64,000 nt of DNA, taken from assembly GCA_947095585.1 (NCBI GenBank), contig OX352763.1, positions 100,791,908 to 100,855,907 on the forward strand, given 5' to 3'. Under the pieces are notes generated by a model that worked only from the letters and a program-made list of their open reading frames with translations, did not search any database and was not told the origin of the DNA. Below, one piece after another: positions 54,406 through 64,000 of the stretch. This stretch comes from Nephrocerus scutellatus (Eukaryota; Arthropoda; Insecta; Diptera; Pipunculidae). A program made the position numbers and the translations under genes. The stretch's first letter is position 1. Each line of letters starts with the position of its first letter.

Positions 54406-55640
54406 CGTTAACTCAGCAAGATGGCGATGAAGGCTAGAAAAACTAGTTTTTTATGGAAGGCCCGATTTATATCAGACAATTTTAGTTATGCGCTCAATAG
54501 ACACTCAAACATAAACAAACCGTATTCGAGTTAAGGCTCAACCATTATGCCCGTCTTAATTGTATCGGACGATGAGCGATATTAGGTCGGTTTGTGTCTT
54601 GATCGTGCGATTTAAATGTGTGCCCACATTCCAATCACTTATTCGTGCGGCCAGACGTCGTCGTGCTCGCAAACACACCATCGCATGATCACCTGAGTAC
54701 ATATGAAGTGGTTGTTTGGGGTAATTCAAGTTTCCTAACTGTTACATGTTGCAACTTCACCATAGCCGGTCACAAGTCCGTGTTAAGAAAGAAGGAGCGG
54801 AGGAGCAGAACCTCGTTAATCAACCATGGGTCATCTGTCCCGGATGACGTGGTGCCATGATGGGACCCAAGTCAGGGTTACGACACCGTGGTGGGGTCCA
54901 ACTGCATCATAAATCTTATCTGGAATGGTGCGGGGCTTTACCACGGAAGTTAAATAAAAGGCCGCGTGTACTTAGAGCATGCTCTTTGTACTTAGCGACC
55001 CAGAAAGGGCTTATGGTACTTAGAGATCCTTACATTTGGCAACCTCTTCATACTAAAGTAGTCAAGTCTAACATATATGGGTTGGGCCACGATGGCTTGC
55101 TGTCCTAGTGGCAAATGATAGGGTTTGAAGTTCTCGAAGGATGTGCTGGCAGGGTCTGCTTTGCAACCGGCCAGGCACTCATACCTGACCGAATGGGAGA
55201 TTCTTAATGCCAGATCTGAACAAGGTCTCGTTTGGAAACCCCGGGATAGCTTGCTATCCTGATGGCAAATGAGATGTCTTAGGTTCCGGACGGATGGGCT
55301 GCCAGAGTCTACTTTGCAATCGCACAGGCACTCATAGCTGAAATTTCCGAAGCTATTCATGTCAGACCCTATCCATGGTCGAATTGGTACCACGGAAGTT
55401 GTCTTGCCCAACGAATAAGGTTAACCTTCAGGGAAACCGAGTCTGAGAGGCTAGGCGGACCTCTTCGGAGTACTGCCTGGACTGGGACAACTATGGTGCG
55501 GTGCCAGTTTCATTCTGGGGATGTATCGTGGGGCTGTAAGGTTTACTCCTGCAAGGGAGCAACGCTGGATAGGAGATAGCAAAATGAGTATGCTTCATGC
55601 CGCAAGGTGGGTAAGCGCGGGGTTCGCCCCAGCTCAACAA
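54406..55640. other. GC-richer block with an internal ~160-bp duplication, possible LINE 5' region
   Basis: Two diverged copies start near 55090 and 55251: GCTTGCTGTCCTAGTGGCAA/GCTTGCTATCCTGATGGCAA, then CTTTGCAACCGGCCAGGCAC/CTTTGCAATCGCACAGGCAC. The minus-strand 139-residue frame 54992-55411 contains the two copies as YECLCDCKVDSGS and YECLAGCKADPAS. No known domain. The composition recalls LINE 5' UTRs, but that is a guess. Confidence 0.4.
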
Positions 55641-56300
55641 CGATGTTACATGTTGCAAGTTGCATGTTTAATGTTGGATGTAGAATAACGCATGAGTAGG
55701 AGACCTGTGCAATTAGTATACTGACAATTTGCATGGCGCATATGACATGTTTCATATTGCCTGTTGCATGTAGAACGTTGCAAGTTACGTGATGCATAAA
55801 TTTAAACGGACTTCGTTAATTAACTTTTCTTCAAAGTTGAACAAAAACAAACTTGTTTGATTTTTAGACATAGAGCGTTTACTGTTCGCGTAGATCTGTT
55901 AAGTGGGTACCTGATTAAAACACTATTCTTCTAGGTATTAAGTTTGTTTTTTAATCGACAGGGCGATGTACGCAACGCGATCTCAAAACAAATATGTGCG
56001 AGCATTCTCCCTCATGGTGCGATCGAGTTTTTGGTACTAAACAGGACATTTAATAAGATTATTTAAGTTTGAAAAAAACTTAAAAGCAATTTGAAAGTTC
56101 TGACACTAGCAAACGTGCATTATGGCCGAGTCTTCAGTGTTAAACGTCTGCGGATTGGTTTTAGAAAACAAATAGATGATCTTACTAAACCAGAAATTTG
56201 ACTAGGGGCGGGACCTCGTGTTCTTTGTATCATATTTCACTGTTTGCAGATTGATACAATAGACATTTCGGATTCAATCGGTTCAAAAAAGTTCCAAAAA
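55641..56300. other. Unassigned intergenic sequence
   Basis: CATGTTGCAAGTTGCATGTT-like words repeat between 55645 and 55795. Nothing else recognised. Confidence 0.3.
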
Positions 56301-56307
56301 CCTCGAA

Positions 56308-57625
56308 TCATTTGAGTTCACTCTGGGCGTCCAGGTCTACGCCATCCTTACAGCGTAGGCTTGGCCAACCTCGCTGTCTTGTTCCATAAATTCTACCGCA
56401 AAGGACTTTCCGAGCACGATCCTCTTCGCTCATGCGAGCCAGATGTCGTGCCCACCGGAGCCTACCGAGCTTAATTTTCTTCACGATGTCGACATCGCAG
56501 TAACGCTCATAGATCTCATCATTATAGAGTCTTCGGAATCGCCCTTCCTCACATACGGCGCCAAAAATTCTCCGTAAGACTTTTCTCTCGAACGTGGCTA
56601 AGAGGTCATAATGCTTTGTGCTAATCCCCCAAGTCTCGGATCCATATGTAAGTACTGGTATGACCATTGTCTTATATATCAGCAGGTTGGATGTTGTGGT
56701 TAAGTTCCTGGATTTGAAGAGTCTTGATAGACTATAGTAGGCTTTGTTGGCTTTAAGCAACCGTGCGCGTATTTCTGGTTCCATGCTGTTATCTGCTGCT
56801 GCAGTTGACCCGAGATAGTTAAAAAATTGCACTACTTCAAATTCGCGCTCCACTATTTGAATTGAGGGACCAATGTTGGATCTTCTACTCGCAGACGTGG
56901 CCACCATGTACTTTGTTTTGCTCTCATGTATATGCAGCCCCAGATTTCGTGCTGCCTGCTCTATCTGGATGAAAGCTTCCTGTACAGCTCTTTGGTTTCT
57001 ACCAACGATGTCATTATCGTCTACATAAGCCAGTATCTGAATGGACTTATAAGTCAGAGTCTCGCAACACTTTCTCCAACGCCAGGTTAAAGAGGACGCA
57101 GGCCAGTCCATCCCCTTGTCGGAGCCCGTTATAGATGTTGAATGGGCTTGATAGTGATCCGGATATTTTTACTTGGCTTATAACATTGGTCATGGACAAC
57201 CTACATCGTCATGTCAGTTTATTTGGGATGCCGAATTCTCTCATGGCTTTATAAAGTTCTACTCTGGCTATGCTATCATTGGCGGCTTTAAAGTCTATAA
57301 AAAGATGGTGTAGGGAGTTTTGAAACTCTAGACATTTTTCCATCACCTGCCTTAGGGTGTAAATCTGATCAGTTGTTGATTTGCCTGGGATGAAGCCACA
57401 CTGGTATGGACCAATGATGACTTTATTATTATTATTTCATGAATTGCTTGATGTAATGTGAGTCCTGCTATTTTTATCAGTTCCTCTGGGATCCCATCAG
57501 ATCCCGGGGCCTAGTTATTTCTGAACCGATTTATCGCTCTGCTAAATTCGTCTATGCTTGTTGGCGGCAGTATAGTTTGGTCCTCGGTCTTTGGTGGAGC
57601 CTCCAATTCCTCAGTTTAGCAACTC
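56308..57625 (-). pseudogene. RTE-like LINE, RT and C-terminal tail, best-preserved tail copy
   Basis: Minus strand: GPGSDGIPEELIKIAGLTLH (57520-57460), YQCGFIPGKSTTDQIYTLRQ, FIDFKAANDSIARVELYKAM (57300), NGLRQGDGLACVLFNLALEK (57130) and the catalytic YVDD (LAYVDDNDIVG, 57030). The tail KTKYMVATSASRRSNIGPSI, LTYGSETWG, LRRIFGAVCEEGRFRRLYND and GRLRWARHLARMSEEDRARK runs to about 56310. One 267-codon frame (57111-56308) is still open, but it joins the palm out of phase with 57130, so the copy is dead. EN is absent. Confidence 0.85.
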
Positions 57626-58192
57626 ATGAAAGTGCTGATTATTTTCATTTACAAACCGTTCAACGTTCACAACTTAAATCTTGGCACTTGACCGATGACA
57701 GTTTCAAGTTTGAAATGGAAAGGGCTACACCATTTTCCGGTTCGAGTGGACTCTACCCTCGGTTAGATGAAAAATTTATTACGGATTCGTAGACCAAAAA
57801 ATGAATAGTACCTAATAGCTAATGCACTTGTATTTGCGAACGGACTGAGCGGGAGTAAGGACGACAATCATGGTAAGCAATTGTGATAGTGTGTGAACTA
57901 CATTTGACCACGACGAATTAAAATAAAATCATGGTATAAAAAAACCTTGTGATTTGTTGATTTTATTTGCACATCGAAAAGTTAAAACTCAATTCCGCAA
58001 TGGATTATGTTTCAAACAATAAATCTGTTAATTTGTGTACTTAACAGATAGGCTGATAATAAAGTAATTTCAGATGATATATTTCCTCATGTTCGATTAT
58101 CTCACAGAATATTTAAAAAGCAAATAAAAATTGCAAATGAATAATTGTTTTCCGATTTGGATTTAAATTTTCACAATTAATGCTACTGCATT
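57626..58192. other. AT-rich intergenic sequence
   Basis: No gene, TE motif or repeat recognised. Confidence 0.25.
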
Positions 58193-58985
58193 TGTTTGTT
58201 TGTCGTGGAATCTTGCGATCAATTTTCAACCCACTTCCCAAAGTCCAATTTAATTGATATTTTGCGAATATGCATATCTCTGATGACAACACTTTCTGTT
58301 AAAATTTGGGGCCCCTCGGTCCTCGGGGTCAGGAGGCTCCCATACAAATATTTTCCAAAATTTATCCGATTGTCAAATGTTCAAATGTTATGTACACGAG
58401 TAGCTCTGACGGACTTTTGTAAAATGTTGGAAACCCCGGGGCCCGGTGTCGTGAGGCCCCATACAATTTTTTAAAAAATTAACCCAATTTTCTTCAAATT
58501 TTATACACGTGTGTATCTCCGATGGACAACACGTTTTGTAAAAAATTTTGAGAACCCAGGACCCTGGGTCGTGAGGCACCATACAATTTTTTTTAAAAAA
58601 ATTATCCGATTTTCTTTAAATTTTATACACATTTATATTTCCGATGGACAACACTTTTTGTAAAAATTTTGAAGACCCCGGGCCCCGGGGTCGTGAGGCC
58701 CCATACAAAAATTTTAATAAAATTAACCAGATTTATTTAAAATTTTATACACATGTGTATCCTGAGACCCGAGGGGTGTGCCCATAACAAAATAATAAAA
58801 AGTAACCCGATTTCTTCAAATTTTAAACACATGTGTATCTCCGATGGACAAAAGTTTTTGTAAAATTTTTGGATTGAACGGACCCTGAGCCCCGAGGGTT
58901 GGCCATGTAAATTTTGAAAAATTAGCTTGATTTTCTTCAAATTATAAATACATATGTATTTCCTATTGACAAAACTTATTGCTAG
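58193..58985 (+). mobile_element. Satellite-bearing element S6 (ends trimmed)
   Basis: Begins inside the left block (TTTGTCGTGGAATCTTGCGA) without the AAATTCTC terminus. It carries about six units of 100-130 bp and ends at 58980 without the right terminus. Confidence 0.8.
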
Positions 58986-59321
58986 GTGTAACACCTAGCC
59001 TACCGAAGCATAACGAGATTAATATTCCCCACAAACGGCGCCAAAAATTTTGATTGACAGAAAAGTAAATTACTTTATTTTACATAGTAAAAGTAAGTAT
59101 ATAGTAATCATGAAAATTTTCGAACACGGCATTTTTGCAGATTTACCCATTACCGTATCTTCTGAGTCAGAAAAAGCGAAAATAAAAAAATCTCTGTCTG
59201 TCTGCATGTCTGTCTTTCTGTGTCCACTCTACGGCCCAGACGCCTGAACTTATCGGGATGAAAATTCATATTTAAGCTTTTTACATAAATTTTGAGGGGC
59301 TAGATGATTTTAACGGAAATC
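58986..59321. other. Unassigned sequence
   Basis: GCTAGGTGTAACACCTAGC (58981-58999) is a near-perfect palindrome. A (CTGT)n-like run is at 59193-59220. No gene. Confidence 0.3.
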
Positions 59322-59681
59322 TAACAGCCGGAAGTGACAGTTTACTTAGACGGTTTTTCGAGTTTTTGCAAATACTTCAAAAAGTATAGCACTAAGGAAA
59401 AATCTTTTAAGTGCAAAATAAATTTAAGCAAAAATCAAAAAAAAACCAAAAAAAATAAAAAATAAAAATAAAAAAAAAATTTGAAAAGAAAAATTAATAT
59501 ACATTTATTGAAGATTGCGGTCCCGTCCATAAAAGAAAGTCGTGTCGTTCCCACACCTCCATTTTGTTATTTTTTTAATTTCTTTTGCCCTTAACATATT
59601 TCTCATAAGTGTGTTATACTTTTTGAGATATTGCAAAAACTCGAAAAACTGTCAAAGTAAACTGCCACTTACGGCAGTTAC
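59322..59681. mobile_element. Foldback MITE with ~72-bp inverted arms
   Basis: Arms 59322-59393 and 59610-59681 are reverse complements with roughly 85% identity. Shared cores include GTTTTTCGAGTTTTTGCAA and CAAAAAGTATA. The loop of about 216 bp is A-rich. GAAAT on both sides could be a 5-bp target duplication. Confidence 0.65.
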
Positions 59682-60498
59682 CGAAATTGCTTACAATTTT
59701 TAAATTGTTTCAAATTTTCTCTGGTATATTTTCTTGTAAATGAAAATGGAAATTCTTTACTAGCGGCAACACCGGTCAACCTGATACTATTTCTCTGTTG
59801 TGTTCCAATTCCGCCAACTTCGGACACACATAAAAGATGTGGTAGGTCATGGTTTATGGATGGTTTATGCTATATGACGCACAAGTACGCTTTATGTGGC
59901 GTAACGTACGTTGTGCGATAGTTTAGTAAGGTATTAACGTGTTATCATAATGTTAATAACAGAATCATTCATTCCATAATTATCATATTATTTGATCGAA
60001 AGATCAACATGTGGTGGTCGTGTGGGGGGAGAACAAAGTTTTAAAGTAACAAATGCATAATTTTAATTTAATAACAATTATCTATACATTTTTAATGCTT
60101 AGATTATTAAAACCAGTTTCCTCCAATTTGGTTATTAATAATTCGTCTTTCTTAGCCTCAAAATAGGCTGTTTATTGCTTAACGCAATGTTATACAAATT
60201 TCTTATCAATGAAGTAGATAACAATTATATTACGCTGTTAAGCTTGATCATATTTTTTAATTATTTATCAGAAAATTGACAGAAATTGGTTTTACAGCAG
60301 TGTCTTTAAGACACTCTTAAGCGGCAGCACTGAAATATATAAGATTTTAAAATACAAAATTGTTAAAATGTAATGTAATATGCAATCATGTAATTTCTTC
60401 TTAACACACTTGATTCAATTTCATATTTCTTTTACATAAACGTTTATAGTTTTCTGTAATGTGTAGCAGGAAAGGTACGATTCAGCGTTGCTGTATGA
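59682..60498. other. AT-rich intergenic sequence
   Basis: No gene, TE motif or array recognised. Confidence 0.25.
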
Positions 60499-60670
60499 AA
60501 AAAACAACCCATTAAAATTAAAATTGTTCTTACAAATTTTCCAATCGGATGTACACATGTGTATAAAATTGGAAGAAAGTCAGGTACTAATTTGTATGGG
60601 TGCCCCTAACCCCAGGGACCGATCACTTCAAAATTTTTATAAAAAGTGTTGTCTATTAGAAATACGCATG
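60499..60670 (-). mobile_element. Satellite-bearing element S7, short fragment
   Basis: Reversed right end AAAAACAACCCATTAAAATT then one and a half units (ACACATGTGTATAAAATTGG, CCCCAGGGACCGATCAC). It ends abruptly at LINE sequence. Confidence 0.7.
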
Positions 60671-60689
60671 CTTATAGCTCTAGAGTCCA

Positions 60690-63255
60690 GTCATTGCACC
60701 AGTTTATCAGGTCCAATATTTCTACCTTAAATTTCCTTCCGAAACAGTGCTCCCTGACCATAATGTCGGGGATACTGCAGAACATGTCTCTTTCAGGAAT
60801 TGAGTCAAGAATTTTAAGGTGACCCACATAGTCACCCGGTTTGTCCGTTGCAGCTTAATAGCGCATAGCAGCCGTCTTCCTAATGAAGATTGTCAGGGGT
60901 GAAAGTCTTAGAAACATCATCTAGTGCTGTAGTAAGGCAGTTGCGCATGGCACCCCTTATACCTAGAAAGGCAGATCTTTGTAGCTTCTGAAGCTATGTT
61001 GCTGTTGTCCGTTCAAGAACTTTCAGCCACCAAACGATGGACACCAAGGATTTAGACCCCAAGATCTGCCGTAGAGACGTCTACTGGACCACAAGGCCCT
61101 AGTGGCGCCTGGCGCGTTCGATGGCGGACTTGATATGAGAATCCCAAATTAACCGTTTATCAAGGATAACACCGGAATATTTAACCTCACTGAAATAATC
61201 TAACATGGTGCCTTTGATGAAGATAGGTCCCAAATCGACCAGTCTTCTTTTCGTGAAAGGCACTAGAACGGTTTTGCAAGGATTGTTGAATATTCCTTCT
61301 CTGCTGCACCATTCTAAAACTTGTAGTAAAGCACCTTGCATGACACTTGTGAGAGTCGTGTAGTGCTAACCACTAATAAAAATCGTAAAATCGTCCGCAT
61401 AACCAATGGCGATGTCCATGACTAGTGACCATAGAAGGGGAGAAAGCACTCCTCCTTGTGGACATCCTTTAACTGCAGTCACAGACACAGACACTCCTCC
61501 CGAGGAGGAAATAATATCTCGACTTTCAAGCATGGCCCTTATCCAATGATTGGCCGAGTCTTCGATACCCCTGCTATTTATTGCCCTTGCAATAAAGTCG
61601 TAAGCAGTGTTATCGAAAGCGCCCTCAATGTCGGAGGAAGGCATACATGGAAAAGATAGGGAAGGACACCTGCTGTGCTTTTGCCTTTCCTGTACGCCAA
61701 CTGACTTGAGTGCAGAGGAGTAGACAATTCTCACCGGCCTCTAATATGAACATTACAAAGTCTCTCCATGGTTTTGAGGACGAATAATGTTAGACTTATA
61801 GGTCTTTATCTATAGATTTAGGCAGCACATTAGGCCTGTTCCCTGGTTTGGAGATAAATATCACATTAACCTGTCTCCAGATAGTACCCCCAGTTGTAGC
61901 TGGCTCTTAATAACCCAATAATACCCGGTAGGTACTGCATCCTGTAGAAGCGCTGGAAAGATCCCATCACCGGCGGGAGCTTTGAAAGAGCCTACTGCCC
62001 ATTTAAACTATTTACCCTACTAATAATGCAGACCCTTTGGTCAGATGCGTTCGGTTACGTGTATGGTGCACGAGTAGACGAACCTGGGAAATGAACCTGG
62101 TGAAGGGTTTTGATTGTATCCTCACGGCCTGACGTGTAGGTGCCTTCGGCCTTTTTTAGTCAACCTTCACAGTTTTTCTGATCCTTAACTAGTGCTTTAT
62201 GGATTCGTGCAGCTACTGGCCATTTCCATTTCCACTTCCGCTATCTGGCACGTTTGAATCGTCTTAATTCAGAGTTTTACTCTCTAGTGCGAACCTATAT
62301 TCGTCCCAACTCTTCGTGAATTTAGCAGAGTTGAAGAGTTTTCTGACTTTATTGCTAAGCTTAGCTTTTAGGGACACAGCTGTCATGATAGGAACACATA
62401 ATTAAGTTGATATGCTACCTCATCTAACTCCCCTGTGGACTTAAAACAAGCAAGACTTTAGAGAGGACAAGTCTCCGATACGAATTTCAGACCGTGGACT
62501 TTGGATCAAATCTAAAAGAAGCATGTGCCAGTTTGCCAGGAAAGTCAAAGATGATATGTTGATGGTTTGACAGCGAGGCTTCGTCGGACACATGCCAGTT
62601 TTCTACAAAGTTGGAGATATTTGGACTGGCTAGAGTGAGGTCAAGTACTTCTTTGCGAATCGCATTTATGAAGGTAGGTTTTGATCCTTTATTTAGTATA
62701 TCTACATTACTGCTAATAAAATATTTTAAAAGACACTCACCAATTCTATTGATGTCGCTGCTACCCCAAGCCTCATGATGTGCATGGCATTCTATTTGGT
62801 ACGAGTACTAGAGATTTCTGTTCCGGCAGTGCTCTATCAGCTCCTGGACCTCTAAGTGCGATATGTTGTCGTCGTCGACGGGGAAATATGCTGAAGCACA
62901 CACGATGATTTGTGTTCCTCTCTACGTCGGAACTTCAATCAACAGGGCCACCAGGTCTTTCGTTATGAATTCTGGAATAGGAATAAAGTTGATGTTCGTG
63001 CCGATCAAGCAGGCCGCCCTTGGCACTGGCTCCCGAATTAACAGATCAACTTACTTGTCCCGTTCCGTAGACCTTTATCTGGCTGCTAATAACCCAAGCC
63101 TTTTGGATGAGATCGAGGGTTATATTTTCCTTGGCGAACTGCTTGCTGAGGGTAGCGGACGCGCACTTCGTGTGATGCAGATTCGCCTATACACCCTGAT
63201 GGAGCTCATTAGTCCTCCCTGGATGCTGGTGGAAGTCGATGGTCAAACAATATAA
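60690..63255 (-). pseudogene. LINE ORF2 (I/LOA-like), EN to RT thumb, decayed
   Basis: Reading right to left on the minus strand. Endonuclease at 63250-62500, read in shifted frames: LIQEPW-like start, CASAYFPVDDDN, ECHAHHEAWGSSDINRIGEC, the DLTLASPNI block and a VSDEASLSxH active-site end. RT: SSDIEGAFDNTAYDFIARAI (61640), GCPQGGVLSPLLWSLVMDIA (61460) and the catalytic YADD (IGYADDFTIFISG, 61410). NNPCKTVLVPFTKRRLVDLG, VKYSGVILDKRLIWDSHI and KLQRSAFLGIRGAMRN cover the thumb to about 60950. Final residues lie near 60700. There is no RNase H on this copy within the window. Many stops. Related to, but clearly diverged from, 20601-22890. Confidence 0.8.
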
Positions 63256-64000
63256 ACAAATAAAAGACCACAACAACACAGTGGTCGAGAGGTAAAGTTG
63301 GCTTTATTTAGAGGAAATGGAAGAGATAATTGGACGAAATCCAGCCATACAGCTATTGCCGGCGGTATCTACTATTTCCAGTAGTCTAAACGGCATACGA
63401 GAAAATAAAGATGAGGCGGCTTTGACAAAAGTAAGAGCACTCTCTCTATCCTTGCCCATACGTTAAGCACGCTTAAGTGGCCTTCTCTTTAGCGAGTTCA
63501 TTTTAATGAAAGCACCTCGCTGTTGCTGGATCAGTAGCCCATCGAATGCCTTACTAATAGAGGAGCATCAGGATTCCTCCTAGATGACGCTTCATGCATC
63601 AGTGATTGTGGATGCTTTAGAATCAGAAGTGGTTGATTCCACGTTACAGATGGGGCCCGTATCGCTACGCTGTCTGAACTTTGGGTAGGGTTCAGCTGCT
63701 CAACAGCAGACCGAACAGTTGAAGCCAACATGAGGTGGGCGAGAGCTCAACAGCTTCTCTAGATACAGCGGGTTGCTCAACAGCAGGACCCTAGGCTGAT
63801 GCGCTTTGAGATCCATCGATCTCATAATTAAATTATATAATTAAACTTGAATCAATAATGACCCACGAGTATCCGGGAAAGGAGGGCACCAGTTGAGACC
63901 GAAGGTCTCCACGTATTCAGAATCCGCATACTATCGACTAAGCACCATCCTAGCCATGCATCTACCGGCATATGCTGTTCCACCTTGGATTAGGATAGCT
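63256..64000 (-). other. Possible ORF1 or 5' region of the LINE to the left
   Basis: A minus-strand frame at 63731-63531 (66 residues) shows no recognisable gag or zinc-knuckle motif. The location directly upstream of the LINE endonuclease suggests ORF1 remnants. The window ends here. Confidence 0.3.

Noticed and set aside
62863..63255. 130-residue plus-strand frame
   Set aside because: It is the antisense of the LINE endonuclease region.

Overview
The window reads as dipteran insect nuclear DNA. It is AT-rich, the genes have introns with GT/AG borders, and the only cellular gene family I recognise is an insect CYP4-clan cytochrome P450. In the conserved C-terminal part it resembles the fly CYP313-type P450s, which is a recollection and was not searched. 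Almost everything else is decayed transposable elements (TEs) and tandem repeats, as expected for a TE-rich, possibly pericentromeric, gene-poor region. There are no prokaryotic features.

Three P450 copies are present. Copy A (762-2511, +) and copy B (4337-6085, -) face each other tail to tail and form a large, nearly identical palindrome. Copy C (23907-25656, +) is a third copy. A matching first exon lies at 14020-14173 (+). Joined to copy C it gives a 505-residue open frame with every splice phase matching, so copy C looks like the intact gene, with a 9.7 kb intron 1 full of TEs. Copy B has a 1-bp deletion and is a pseudogene. Copy A is open from exon 2 to the stop, but any first exon would lie left of the window. 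Each copy is followed at the same place by an (AAAC)n microsatellite of about 42, 181 and 290 units.

TE layout from left to right. A Jockey-like LINE (3086-3373 and 6480-7514) is split by copy B. An RTE-like LINE (7690-11090) is split by a Tc1/mariner element, which is itself split by a hAT-type MITE. Intron 1 of the P450 holds satellite-bearing elements flanking a broken piggyBac transposase, an RTE-like LINE, a hAT remnant and a LINE with an RNase H domain. At 28-36 kb there are several minisatellites, then a deleted Ty3/gypsy-like LTR element with a SAP-domain gag and a lysine-tRNA primer site. At 36-48 kb there are a tRNA-derived SINE, LINE fragments, a mariner fragment, satellites and a Jockey-like LINE broken by three later insertions. 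At 48-51 kb and 56-58 kb there are two more RTE-like LINEs. At 51-54 kb there is a degenerate CCTATAA-type repeat carrying a second SINE copy. The right end holds a long LINE (EN to RT, minus strand).

The most unusual recurring object is a family of at least seven elements (S1-S7) with shared termini and an internal array of about 110-145 bp units rich in GGGCCCC and ATACACATGTGTAT, with unit number varying from zero to about seven. Three of four readable insertion sites are in T5/A5 runs. The A/B palindrome is the second point of interest, because transcription through it would make a long P450 hairpin RNA.
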